A stretch of 64,000 nt of DNA from Pomacea canaliculata (Eukaryota; Mollusca; Gastropoda; Architaenioglossa; Ampullariidae): positions 28,370,392 to 28,434,391 of the forward strand of contig NC_037596.1 in assembly GCF_003073045.1 (NCBI RefSeq), given 5' to 3'. The notes beneath the pieces were generated by a model. It was not told the DNA's origin, did not search any database, and worked only from the letters and a program-made list of their open reading frames with translations. Each line of letters begins with the position of its first letter. The first letter of the stretch is position 1. Positions 36,360 through 51,131 of this stretch are shown here, one piece after another. Both the position numbers and the translations under genes were made by a program.

Positions 36360-37870
36360 TTAATATAATTATAATAATTATACAAAATATTTCTATAATT
36401 ATAATAATAAAAAAGAAGCGAAATGTGTAAATAGCATACTCACACTCCTAAATAGCATGCTCTTAACTCTTAAGAACAAGAACGAGACATGAACAACATA
36501 CGAGCGACAGGAAAACAAACAAATAACAGATAAGCTATAAAAGAATAAATTACCGTACTAAATAAACAATAAAATCAAATTCAGAAAACACAAATATATT
36601 TTAACAACGATCTAAGTTCCATGCAAAACTTTCGTTTATAGTAAACAGATGTATTTTGCTATGTGTATTGCAGCATGAAGCTTTTACATCTTTCTTCACA
36701 AATCTAACCAAATTGGAATTCCTACATCTAAACCACAAATAAGAGAATATTTGAATGCATCTTTAATTGTATAATAATAGTATTTAATACCAACAGATAT
36801 TGCACAAATGGAGCTTGAAGCTAAATGTCAACAGAATACTGTACACGCAGATGTTATTTATGTTTCAGCCTTATTTTTTCTATTTGCTTTTTGAGAACAC
36901 TCTTATGTGTAATTAAAACATCAACAATAATGATTTATAACTAGTCTGCATTATACTACAACATTCGTATTATAACAACTTGGTTAAGAGTGTTTCCAGT
37001 GCTATTTACACTAGTAATGTGCAAAATGTGTTAATTTTACTTTCAAATTAATTTAAATTCAGATAAAGAGTAGGTTTAAGAAGGTAATAGTAAAGGATAA
37101 AGAATACTTAAAATCATTGGCAGGGAAAACACATACAGGACTACACGCTTAGTTATTATGATGTTATTATCTATATTATTATTTAGTTATTTCAAATAAC
37201 TTAATTCTCTAATAAAAAATTCTTTCTGACAGACTTTAAACTATTGAAGACTAGCAGTCAGGTACGTATTCATGCCAACAGTGTTACCTGTGAGAGTGGA
37301 AATAGTTACTGTCTGCACGGTACGGACTATTGACGCCAGTGTCTCGATGTAGGAAGATAAACAGAAGGATGAGAATAAATGTTGACAGTGTATCGCCTAC
37401 TCTTGTCACTGTAATCGCTGTGATGTAGTCTGTTTACTGGTACAGACCAAAAATCAACCCCAAGATCATTAGATGAGAGAATGCATTGCTACTCATTAAA
37501 GTTAATTGTTTTTCTAAAAACTAGCAGGAACAAAAGATATTTTAAATTACAGGCCACAAGCTTATTAAGTAATGTTCGATATTTACATACAGATGGAGCT
37601 CCTTATCTAGATGGAGCTATAAATGAGAAGAAGGACAGTCTTAGTGGTCTTAATTATGTGTCGATGGTAAGTTGAGGACAACACTGTCGATAGCTAAGAG
37701 GAACTACCTAAAGCCCGACAATCTTATTGTATTGCCGATAACGTTGGTATAAAAATTGTGGCAAAGGTGTCTTGTTGAACTATTTACCTGTCTGTTCTAG
37801 CTTCTACAAGAGATAGAGAGAGAGGGATAGGATGTGGACAAGAGTGATCTTCTTGTCACTTGTGTGACTT
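36360..37870. other. Intergenic, AT-rich, with distal flank unit
   Basis: The first part (AATAATTATA-type) matches 23830-24080. From 37230 the distal flank unit recurs, with more small length differences than elsewhere. No gene. Confidence 0.5.
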
Positions 37871-37884
37871 AAATACAAGATATA

Positions 37885-40435
37885 AACATGCCACAGCTGA
37901 ACGACGTCTGATACGCGTTCTCCCCCTATTTTTCTTTTTCTATATTTTGTGTCGTTTAACAGAGTGAATATAGACATACACATCCCTACCATTTGCTTTG
38001 CTGCTTTTGCTGAGGCTGCCACAACTTTAAATGTGAGCCTCGCTGTAAACAGTAAAAATCCATTTACTGATTCGTATTGAGAATGTTTACAAATAATCAT
38101 TTATTACTACTAACGACAATAGGCATTTAAAGAATAAAAACTCATTGCTGATTACATAAATAGCAACCATTTATCACATCAGGTGGTTGTTCAAAACACG
38201 AATTGTAAAAAAGCTATGTTTTTAAAAGTATGATTTTTATAATCTTTGATTAATTATTTGATTTTAATTTTTATTGCTGCTTTACCTAGGTAGTATATAA
38301 ATTATGAAGAGCCCCGACGAACATTTGTAGATTTAATGTTATTTGACATTTTTTTTAAAACTGGCTTAGAACTTTTCCTGCATAAACACTCTATAGCTTC
38401 ACCTTTGCTTTTTTTTCACTGTCTAGCTATTACAAGCACACTGCAGGTGTAAACTTTTATTGGTAAAGTCAGTGTTATATGTTTGTCAGGCTGACCAACT
38501 CTTTATTCGGGGGATAGATGAGTTTAAGTTTGTTGTTTACAAAATTAAAAATAGACTTGCGCAAATGTACTTTCCTGCATACAAATACTTGCAATGAAAT
38601 GTTCTTATAGAAACTAACAGTCACCATACCCGTGTGATGTAGAGTGCATAATACCATAGGTGTTTTAACAATTATACAATACTTTTTAAAGGACTGATTC
38701 TTAACCTAATTCATTTTAGTTATGCCCAAACTTTTTGCTAATAACGTGTATGTATGATGCTTGTTACATTGTACTTTACGCAGTTTGCAATGGAATCCAA
38801 TAGAAGCTGAATTAAAGCTTTTGTTAGAAAAATCTCTGATATCGTGCTTTGTCTTGTTGATTTTATTTAGGATATAAGGAGGACTGTATTAGAACTGCTC
38901 TGTAAATAGAGAAACATGGTCTAATCTTCATAAAAAAATAAACATGTTTTTGTTGCTCTACTTTAATAGTTTCCATACAAAGCTAACGTCATTACTCAAA
39001 CCATTATGTTCTCAAATGCAGAATGAAGTTGCCCTGCTGCTGCTGCTGGTGATGGCTAGTTGCTACGCAAATGGCAAAGTCTCGGAAGGCGTAAGTTGAT
39101 AGAACTGAATTATTCGAGAAGCGAAAACTTGTTTTCGTTTGTCCGGAAGTAACTTATGCTTTCTGTAAAGTTTGCAACTTCTAAACACCTTAAAAGACGA
39201 TAACTGTAGTCAAGCAAAACCCAGAAAGTATAAAGCTACCATCTTGCTAGAGAAGAAGTTACACCAACCCTCTGCCACCAATCTGGGGAAATAAATTACC
39301 AAAAAGTAGTAAGAGACCAGAGTTAGCTTCTCTTGAGAGAGGAAGAGAAAAAGTGTGAAAGAAAGAGAGAAAAAAAGAAATAATTGTACAATAAAGGTAA
39401 CAAAAGCATACATACCGTCTGGTCTTGACATACACGTGTCAAATGCAGGTTCGGGCAAACTCCATACAGAGAGATATAGTAAACACAATGCAAAGTCTGC
39501 AAACGAAATGTAGTAGAAATGCAACAATAAGAGCTGCAAACACTTAGTGAAAATGCGTTGAAAGAGTATCCAGTGGTTTAAATGTTAAATAAACACATGG
39601 GATGTAACACTAAAAGTATCAGTAACATGAAATACTTTGCAGCATCTTTCTTAAGCTGTGTATTTTTGTGTATTTTTACTAGATAATGGTACCTTTTATC
39701 AATTTGTTAATGAAAGAGTAAGAGTAAAGGCGTCACCTACTGTCACCTACGTCATGCAAGTACTCAGGAAACAACGTTCTCGTCTATAGAGAGTAACGCA
39801 CATTGTAACAAGATCATACCTGTGAGTCCGATGTCCACAGCTTCGACAAAGTGAATGCTTCTCTGTAAGCTACAAGAACATTGCTTAATTAGATATCTTT
39901 TTGAGTGGATTTTGGCTGATGCATGAGTTTATAGTTTTAGCGTTCATCGGAGCTATCTAATGTTTACTGCAATAAATGACACAGAGAAGTAGTTATCTAA
40001 GAAAAGCCCTCATCAGTAATATATTGATACGTTATCGGTAAATTAGATTTTTTATTGCTATAATTAGTGGTTATTATCATTAAAGTAAATAAGGAAGGTG
40101 TACAATAAGTATACAATGATATAGCCATTAGTGGTTTTGAATTAAAACAAGTCTTTAATGTTTATGTAAAATGTTTTCGTGTGTGCGGGTGTGCCTAATC
40201 TATTGCAGTATAGAGCACGGAAACAGTGTCACCGCGACCTAGAAGCCCTTCTGAGCTGCTGTAAGGCATTTGAAATGCATACCCAATACTTCTTTCCCTC
40301 CACAATTCTTTTGTCGGACACTCTGAGCTGCACGCTAACAAGTTGTAAATGTTTGAGTTACACACACTTGATATTTTGACTTTACTAAGTCCATTTCAAG
40401 ATGTCTTTGCTCTCTTCTTCTGTCAATAAAACAAT
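37885..40435 (+). pseudogene. Fossil peptide gene copy of the second subgroup
   Basis: A full-length relative of genes 4 and 5: promoter module with CCACAGCTGAACGACG near 37890 and a first exon to about 38033, a signal-exon remnant near 39022-39091, a mature-exon remnant near 40209-40330 and AATAAA near 40425. It looks broken, with several breaks, and is treated as a fossil. The surrounding non-coding DNA shows the same raised density of small differences, so part of this may be sequence quality. Confidence 0.65.
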
Positions 40436-40449
40436 AATTTGATTCTTCT

Positions 40450-43400
40450 CGTGTGGATTTGTGATAAAAAGAACACTGTTTATATTTTCCTTCATCATAC
40501 TTTTTGTCTGTTCACGCTACACTTGTATTCTTTGAAATATAACGATCTTGTCACATATTAGCAACCTTGTTTATCTCTTTTGTGGCTGTTATAAGCACAA
40601 GTTTTATAATTATATATAGTTTGATATACACCAGGCTCCCGTGACCAATTAACAAGCATACAAATTATTACTTTAAAAGAAGCTGTTAAAAGTGCATATG
40701 GCGAATACCTAAACTTAGTATATATTTTGTTAAACATAAACCTTAAAAAAATAAACTTTTCTTTTTTAGGATTTGTTTTAAAGAAGGATACCAATATAAA
40801 ATAGGAGACTAGCATTTCGAGAGAACAGAGTACATAAAATCAAGGCTTTTCGCATAGTGCAACTGCAAAGGGAAATACGCGAAAAGACAAACAAAGTAAA
40901 TTAACAGAAACGATTACAAAATGTAACAGAACTGACTTCTTTAAAAGAGTTATAGTTTTATTGCTTTGTAAAGAGGGACTAATAGCTTCGGAGAAGCTAG
41001 AAACGATGAGACCTTCATCTTGATCAAAAAAATTGAAAATATATCAGGAAACCATTGGGAATTCAAAAGAAATCTTTTCTTGCATTACATTGTTCTTACA
41101 GCGGATCCTGTTTATAAAATTTAGAGATAGTTAAAGGGGAAGACACTCTTGATACCCGCACTATCAAAGATGTATTTATAATGTTTATAGAGCTGGGAAA
41201 AGTTCTGCGATCTAAGTAATAAGAGTAAGCGCTTGTTCTCCTATTGAACTTTGAGTCAGACACCTAACAGTATTACCTCACACAGCTTTCAGGTTCGTCG
41301 TAGTGGCGAAGGTTGAGTCATTAAAAGTCACAAGTTCAGTTGTTAGCAACAGCTAACGTGGAGAAACTAGCCCTGTATACCCTCTCTCTCATTGTACTCT
41401 CTTTTTTGTGCTCTCTCTCCAAACACCTTTCAACGATTAGGAACCGCACGTCACATTTATTTCTTTCCTTGCATTTCCAACCGCTCTTCATTTCATTTGC
41501 AATCGTGTGTTTGTAGGGATATGTGTGTAGTCTGTGTGATTTGGGATGGATAAGCATAGGTGTGTGTGTGTTGTTTTGTGTGTGTGTGGTGGTGTGTGTG
41601 TGTGTGTGTTGTGTGTGTGTGTGTGTGTGTGTTAAGTGTGGTTGGTTTGTCTGTTGTGTGTGTGAAGTGTGTGTGTGCAGCGCGCAGTAATGTGCGGGTT
41701 GTCTTCTTAAAACAACTTCGCAAATAATGTTTCTCTAATCAGCTTAAAACACTTAATTTGCGTACAAAAAAATTTGTTAAACGGCAAAAATTAGGAGATC
41801 TTGAAGAAGAAAGAAGCATGACACAACAGAGATATCCAGGCATCAACCCGAAGGAGAAAATTGCCAAAGACCTTAAAATCGAAAAACGCACAGTGACATT
41901 TGATCTATATACGACAAAACCAGCAGTGTTTGACAAATAGAGCGACAACTTAAAGGGAAAGGAAGGCCTTTGAACACACACCACAAAAAAACACAAGCGC
42001 GCTTGTGCAGGCGGACACAAACACAAACCAAGAGAGGCAATTAGTTTAAATTTGGGATTCTAGTAAAATGCGCGAATCTTGGCTATTAACGTTACTCCAA
42101 AGCAAACTAAATTTGTAGAAATTAATAAGCATAATGGAGGATGATAAATGACGAGGAGATTGGAAAATGAGAATGATAGTTTTGATTGATTTGTATTATG
42201 GATGGAGGGTTTAATGATGGATGATTGATTGGATTGAACTGGAAATTCATTGAGAATGTTGATGGGATGAGGGTTCGATTTGAAATGATGATATGATGGA
42301 TGATGATGAATGATGATATGAGGAGGAGGAGCAGGAGATACGATTATTGATTTATGATTATTTGATTATTTGAATGGGTTGAGTGACGATGAGGAAGAAA
42401 AGACATTATAAAAGCGAAGGGAAAAAAGTGCAATGTGCCCACTAGTCAAACTCTTTTCATTTTCGTTTTGGCTTTTATCTTGAGAATTTTATGATCTGAC
42501 TAAAATTAGAGATACTAAATAAGTATAACAAAAAGATAATGAAACGGTTTCCATTGTCTTATACTGAAATACATTTGCAGCACCTTCATCGGACAATTTT
42601 TTAATATTAAATACACATAATATAATCATCATTATGACCAAAAGTAATAATCAGCCTTCACCCCCACTGAATACACTCTAACAACATTGACCTATAAAAG
42701 GAATAAGTAACAGCTATACAAAGAATAAAACGAATACAAAAGACATCAAATGGCGCTTAATGAACATTCTAAATTTTGTGCAACAACTTTTAAACGCACA
42801 AAAATAATATAACAGATGTGACCACTATTGTCGCCATTGATATCAAATTTTTCACTTCTCCCCCACAAATAAGCCAAAGAAAAATTCTACATCTTGATAA
42901 AAAGTTTCCAGAAGAATTGAATACATCTTCATTGGTGTATAAATAATTAAATACCAACGATTGTAAACCAATAGGCATAACAGTACATGTACACAGAGTA
43001 CTGTACACGTGACAAGAGTCCCGTTTAACACAGATATTTCAAAGATAAACAATAATTTAGATCAATATGCAGGGGAAACACATGAAGAAATACACGTTAG
43101 TGAATAATTTTGTCACTTAATAATCTCCTGCCGAAAGCTTGAACTTAGCACAAAAGTCGGTACCGAATCATCGCAACAGGTGTTACTGAGAGAGGTTGGA
43201 ACTGTTAAGTGTCTTCCGAAGTACGAGACTATTGACGGCCAAGTTCTGAATGTAAGAAAGATAAACAAAAGGATGAAAACAAATGTGACAGTGTAGTCGC
43301 CTACTCTGTCACTGTTCCTTGATGTAGCTGTATCACTGGACAGCTCACAAAAATCACTACAAGATCATTTTAAGAGAAGATTGTAGCTCATATAACAGTT

Positions 43401-43650
43401 ATTGTTGTCCAAACTGCCAGGAAAAAAAGGAAAACTAATAATTACACACCACTTCAGGTAGAAAAAAGTTAAGATAGCAACTTTGATGACAAGCGCTTTC
43501 TTCAATGTAATGTTGGGCAAAGTTGTCTTGTCGAACTATTTACGTCTCCTTAGCCCTAAGCCTGAACAAGAGATAGGGAGAAAACGGGAGGGACGAGATT
43601 TATCTTATATTCCTGTGGTGCGACTTAAATGTAGAATATAATATTTCGTC
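40450..43650. other. Intergenic between the fossil copy and peptide gene 6
   Basis: 3'-flank blocks shared with gene 5 to about 41340, GT-rich tracts near 41555-41690, a diverged GAT-rich stretch at 42130-42400, and the distal flank unit from 43130. The 60-codon frame at 41758-41940 has no counterpart in the matching flank at 46.08-46.25 kb, so I do not call it. Confidence 0.5.
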
Positions 43651-43659
43651 CTGTGACCG

Positions 43660-43806
43660 TGACAACCGCTGAATGAGCGGCGTAATACGTCTCTACCCCT
43701 CTCTTTTCTTTCTATATATTTGTGTTGTTAGTAGCTGTGATTACACACTCTACACTTACCCGCATTTGCTTTGTTGGTTTTGCTGACTGTCACACTTTTT
43801 AAAATG
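43660..43806 (+). promoter_or_regulatory. Promoter module and first exon, peptide gene 6
   Basis: Module variant GACAACCGCTGAATGAG, GTAATACGTCTCTACCCC and TATATATT at 43713. The first exon ends ATG at 43806, donor GTAAGG. Confidence 0.65.
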
Positions 43807-44215
43807 GTAAGGTGCACTGGTAAAAAAATCGCCCTGACTACATTCTTGTTAGTATTTATGTTTTTAATAAAAAAATGGACTGGCCTGTTTCTTAACTCTA
43901 TTACCCAATTTTGTTCCTGCTCAAATCTTTTGCTACTAATACGTGTTGTGTATGATTAGGTTCAACGTTGTATTTTCTGTTTGTAATATAATCAAACAGA
44001 AGCTTAAATAAAGTTTTATTAAGAATGAATATGCCTGATATTGGTGCTTGTCTTGTCGATTTAAACTTGGAAGATGAAGGAAGGACTTATATTACAACTG
44101 CCCTCTAAATTACAAACCTGGCATTCAACAACTTCATAAAAGTTAAACAGGTTTTTGCTCTACTTTATAATACTTTCCATGCAAAAATAACTCATGCGCA
44201 ACCAACTCAATGCAG

Positions 44216-45528
44216 ATGAAGGTTCCGGCTGCTCTGCTGGTGATGACTGTAGTCACGCAATGGCAGATCTCGGAAGGCGTAAGTTGATAGAACGGAATAT
44301 TGCGAGAAAGCAGAACTTTGTTTTTCCATTTCTCAGAAACTAATTCACGTTTCTGTAAAGTTGCACTTCTAAAGAAACACCTTAAATGAGATAACTTAGT
44401 CAAGCAAACAAACTGTCTCAGAAATGTATAAAGTTAACATCTGCAAGTTTCGAAGTTACACCACCCCTCAGCCACCAATCTGCAGAATAATTACCAAACG
44501 GTGGTAAGAGACAGAGTAGCTTCTCCTTGAGAGAGAAGAGGTAAGTGACTGAAAGGAAGAGAGGAAAAATAAGAAATAGTGCTACAATAAAAGTAACAAA
44601 AACATTACAGACCGTCTAGTCTTGACATCAGTGTCAAATGACAACGTGGGCAACTCCTTACTGAAATCTACTAAACACCATGCATCTGCAAACGAAAAGG
44701 ATGTAGTAGAATTCAACAATAAGAGCTGCAAACACTAGTGAAAAATGCCGTTGAAAGAATAATCCAGTGGTTTAAAGTTAAATAAACACTGTTGTAACAC
44801 TAAAAGTATCAGTAACACGAAAAGCTTTGCAGCATCTTTCTCTAAGCTGTGTGATTCCTTGATATTTTTACTGAGATAATGTGTACCTTTTATAAATTTG
44901 TTAATGAAAGAGTACAGAGGATAAGTGTCACCTACTGTCACCTACGTGCATAGTACTCAGGTAACAACGTTCTCGTCTTAGAGAGTAAACGTGTAACAAG
45001 ATTTACCTGTGAGTCCGATGTCCACAGCTTTGCAAAGTGAATGCTTTCCTGTAAGCTACAAGAAACATTGCTTAATTAGAAATCTTTTTGAGTGGATTTT
45101 GGCTGCATGAGTTTAGATTTTTGGCGTTCATCTAAGCTTCAGTTGCTGCAATGACACAGAGAATAGTTATCTAAGAAAAATCCCTCATCAGTAATATGTT
45201 GTATGTTATTTGTAATTTAGTACTTTTAGTGTTATAATTAGTGTTCTCTTTTTCATTAATGTAAATAAAGGCAGTTGTACAAAAAATATACAATGATATT
45301 AGCCATTGTGTTGAAATAAAACAAGTCTTTCTTTTATTGTTTATGTAAAATGTATGTGTGTGTGCGCGTGTGTGTCTGTGTGTGTGTGTTTGTGTGCCCG
45401 ATATGTTGCAGTGTAGGACCAGGGCACAATTTTGTCAAACGCGACCTAAAAATCCTTCTGAAGCCTGCTGTGAGGGTTTGGAATGCGTGATCAATCCGTT
45501 GAACCCTCCATTACCCTCATGTTGGTGA
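44216..45528 (+). CDS. Secreted cysteine-rich peptide 6, six-cysteine knot type
   Basis: Coding exons 44216-44278 and 45412-45528; 59 residues. The signal exon MKVPAALLVMTVVTQWQISE then G starts at the acceptor TCAATGCAG. The mature exon reads C-x6-C-x10-CC-x4-C-x11-C-W, with N-terminal C-R-T-R and core ACCEGLEC as in gene 5, but a different Pro/Asn-rich last loop (VINPLNPPLPS). The acceptor is preceded by a broken TG tract at 45354-45394. AATAAA is at 45644. It lies partly in a block with many small differences, yet its frame is whole. Confidence 0.75.
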
Positions 45529-45659
45529 CCAGATGGGACGCACTGATCTGCACTCTAGCAAGTTGTAAAATGTTAACACACACTTGATATTTTGACTTGT
45601 ACTAAGTCCATTTCAAGATAGTTTATGCTCTCTTCTTCTGGTCAATAAAACAATAATTT

Positions 45660-47770
<2,111 letters not shown>

Positions 47771-47778
47771 CTGTGATT

Positions 47779-48560
47779 GTGGCAACAGCTTAATGAGCAG
47801 TAATACGAGTCTACCCTATTTTTTCTTTCTATATATCTTGTTCATTGGACTAGTGATCACACATACACATCACTACTCTTGATTTACTAGAATTCTTACG
47901 TGCGACTACTTTAAATGGTGATTGAACTGTAAAAATATATAAAAAATCATGTAATGTTCTAGTCAAGAATGTTTACCCATACTTATTTTTTAAAGATTAG
48001 CGATTAGATTGTTTTGCTGCTTAAATTTCTGGATAACGTTCAATTGACTAGAGAGAAATAAACCTGCTATATCTATATTATATCTACATTAACCGAGCTT
48101 CAAACATTCTGGTAAAGTTGTCGCAATATCCAAGCATGTTATCATTACTGACTGGAGAAATGTTTAACAGCTAGTAACACTAACTAGTCTCGCATAGCTC
48201 GCTACTCCTTCCGACTCCTCTAACTCCTGGCTTTTGTTATAAATTTAACATTTTTTCTGCAGGGAAAAATTATGGACTACAACTTAAACAAGCAATGATA
48301 TCACCATGAAAAGTACAATTAGTTATTTAAAGCCATAAAAAATATATATACATTTTTTCGCACCTTTGCCTTACTTCGCACAAAATTTCCACGTACATTG
48401 GAGGGCGAGTCTGTGGACAGATGTAAGTGATATTATTTACAATTGTTAGTAGTTTGCCAGGGATAACTAAGATCAAAGTTCTGGATACGTACTCTGCTCA
48501 TTCCTTTTATGTTGATTTGTCAGGAAAATAAAAAAAAAGTAAAAATGTTTGTCAACAATT
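47779..48560 (+). pseudogene. Coding-less remnant: promoter, first exon and intron start
   Basis: Promoter module variant GGCAACAGCTTAATGAG, TATATAT at 47830, and a first exon ending at 47917 before GTGATT. The following intron matches the start of the gene 7 intron (49455-50070), but no signal or mature exon follows before the flank unit starts again at 48600. A duplicated front end treated as a fossil. Confidence 0.6.
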
Positions 48561-49311
48561 GTTGAAGACCACGTAGTGGACCTAGTTGTCCAGGACTTTA
48601 ACTATTTAAAGACTGAAAGTTGGGTACGAATCATGCAACAGGTGTTACCTGAGAGAGGTGGAAACTGTTAATGTCTTCACGGAGTACGGGACTATTGACG
48701 CCAGTGTCTGATGTAGAGAAGATAAACAAAAGGATGAGAATAAATGTTGACAGTGTATCGCCTACTCTGTCACTGTTCGCTGTGATGTAGTCTGTATCAC
48801 TGGTACAGACCACAAAATCAACTCCAATATAATGAGTTAAGAGAATGCATTGCTACTCCTTAAAGTTATTGTTTGTCCAAAACTGCAGGAACAAAATGAT
48901 ATCTTAATTTACAAACCACTTCAGGTGGAAAAAATTAAGATACAACTTTCATTACAAAGATTTCGTTAATGTAATGTTCGACATTTACATACAGATTGAC
49001 CTCCTTATCGAGTTGTAGATATAGGTAAACAAAGAAGTAAATCTTAGTGGCCTTAATTATATATCGATGGTAGGTTGGTCCCCAAGGACAACACTTTTGT
49101 GAGCTCAAGAACAAGTGTCTTAATTCACAAATTTTAAGGCACTACCTAAAGCCCGACCTGGTGATAAAATTGTGGCAAAGATGTCTGGTTGAAATATTTA
49201 CCTGTCTGTTTTACCTGTACAAGAAATAGTTTGAGGAGAGGGATGTGAAAGAGATTTATCTTACTGTCCCTTGTGTGACTTTAACGGAGATATAAACAGG
49301 TCTCGTGATCG

Positions 49312-49451
49312 TGGCAACAGCTGAACGAGCGATAATAAGCGTCTCCCCTCTCTTTTTCTCTCTATATATTTTGTTCGTTTAACTTTTGATCGAATATACA
49401 CATCACAACTCTTGCTTTGTTAGCGTTGTTGACTTGCTACTACTTGAAATG
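49312..49451 (+). promoter_or_regulatory. Promoter module and first exon, peptide gene 7
   Basis: GGCAACAGCTGAACGAG, GATAATAAGCGTCTCCCC and TATATATT at 49363. The first exon ends ATG at 49451, donor GTGAGTG. Confidence 0.65.
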
Positions 49452-50254
49452 GTGAGTGCACCGTAAAAATAAAATAAAAATCTTGTATTGTTTCTAGTTA
49501 AGAATGTTTACCCGTAACTATTTATAAAAGACTGGCGATTAAGGTATTTTGTTGCCTAAATTTCTGTGTAACGACCTGCTGACTAGAGAGTAACATTTGA
49601 ACACCTGCGTTTTATATATATATACACTACGAGCTTGAAACATTCTGATAAAGTTGTCACTATATCCTAACATGTTTACTATATGGAGAAGAGCCTGCCA
49701 CCTAGTAACACTAACCAGTCTTGCATAGCTTTTCTGTCCTCTTAGTCCTGGCTTTACTTTTAAGGCGTTTGTGATAATTTAAACAATTTTTTTCTGCAAG
49801 GAAGGATTATGGATTCCAACTTAAACAAACAATGAAATCACCCACATGAAAAAGTAAGATAAATAATTAAAACCATGAACAACTAAAATTTCTTCGCACC
49901 TTTACGTCCATTCTTACAGAAATTCCACGTACGTAATTTTTTTTGCGCGTTGGTTGGCGGGTGTTTGCAGAGATGAAGGGGATGTTGTTTTCAATTTTTT
50001 AAAAATTAGCTTAGATAACTAAGATTTAAAGTTCTGGATACGTACTCTGCTCATTCCTTTTATGCTGATTATGTAGATACTACCCCCTCATCCAATAAAA
50101 AAAAAAAATCGTGTTTAAGAATTCGTGGCAGGAGTCATTAATGTTTGGTATGTACAGTGTTTTTCTGACTAAAAAAAATCAGCATATTATTTATTGCAAA
50201 TAAATAATGCCCACCACTTAAAAAAATACTACTGCTTAAAACATGTTACATATA

Positions 50255-50580
50255 CAGGTAGTCCTCGGGGTACTACGGTCTCGACTTACGTCGTTTCGTG
50301 GTTACGACGCTTTATACAACGCACATTCCGACTTACGAGGTTTAGCGTCGTAAGTCGAACTGTACGTGCGCCTCATTCCACGTGCGGCGGAAGTCATAGA
50401 GTCATGTTTATTTAAAATTATGTAGGGTACTATGATAGGTGTTTGGATAGGCTAAGTGTTTGCAGTACTGGACTGTTATTATGGTACAGTACTGTATGAA
50501 AGTATGATCTGACTTACGTCGAATTTCGGTTTACGACGTCGCGTAAGCACGGATCAACGTCGTGAGTCGAGGACTACCTG
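50255..50580. mobile_element. Tigger/pogo-like MITE in an intron
   Basis: 326 bp bounded by inverted ends CAGGTAGTCCTCG and CGAGGACTACCTG, with repeated CGACTTACG words inside, including TACGTCG on both arms. TA precedes the left end; the right side is TG, so the target duplication is imperfect. End sequence and style fit short non-autonomous pogo/Tigger elements. No transposase frame. It lies in intron 1 of peptide gene 7. Confidence 0.75.
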
Positions 50581-51131
50581 TGTGTGTGTGTGTGATGGGT
50601 ACTTACTAGTCTTGGTAAAACTCACTACCAGTGTAGGACTCATCTCGGTCTTGCATTTACATTTAAGAGTATTTAACTGTCTTTAATCGCTAAAACAGTT
50701 CAGAGTAGCGTGAAACATTGTTAAAGCCATTTAAACTGACACACAGGATTTAAAGAATTTAAAGTAATTGTTGCTGTTTTTTTTTTAAATCTTTTATTAC
50801 ATGGTGGTTGCTCCAAAACAAAAAATCTTTTATTACATGGTGGTTGCTCCAAAACAAAAAATTGTTAAAAAAATCGGTTCTTCAAAAGTCTAAGACTAAA
50901 AACTTTGTCTTGTCGATTTTCACCAGGAAATTAGTAGTACTTATATTGAAATTGCCATCAAAATTGGAAACATCGAATCAAACAGCAGCAGCAGCAGCAG
51001 CAGCAAGAACAACAACAACGACAACAACAAAGACAACAGCAAAAACAAAAAAGCTACAGATTTTTTCTCTTGTTTACTTCTTTCTATGAAAATTTAAGTC
51101 CTACTCAAACCACATTTTGTTCTCATTGCAG

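Noticed and set aside
41758-41940. 60-codon frame with a Lys/Glu-rich product
   Set aside because: The matching flank at 46.08-46.25 kb is not open, so coding constraint is unlikely.
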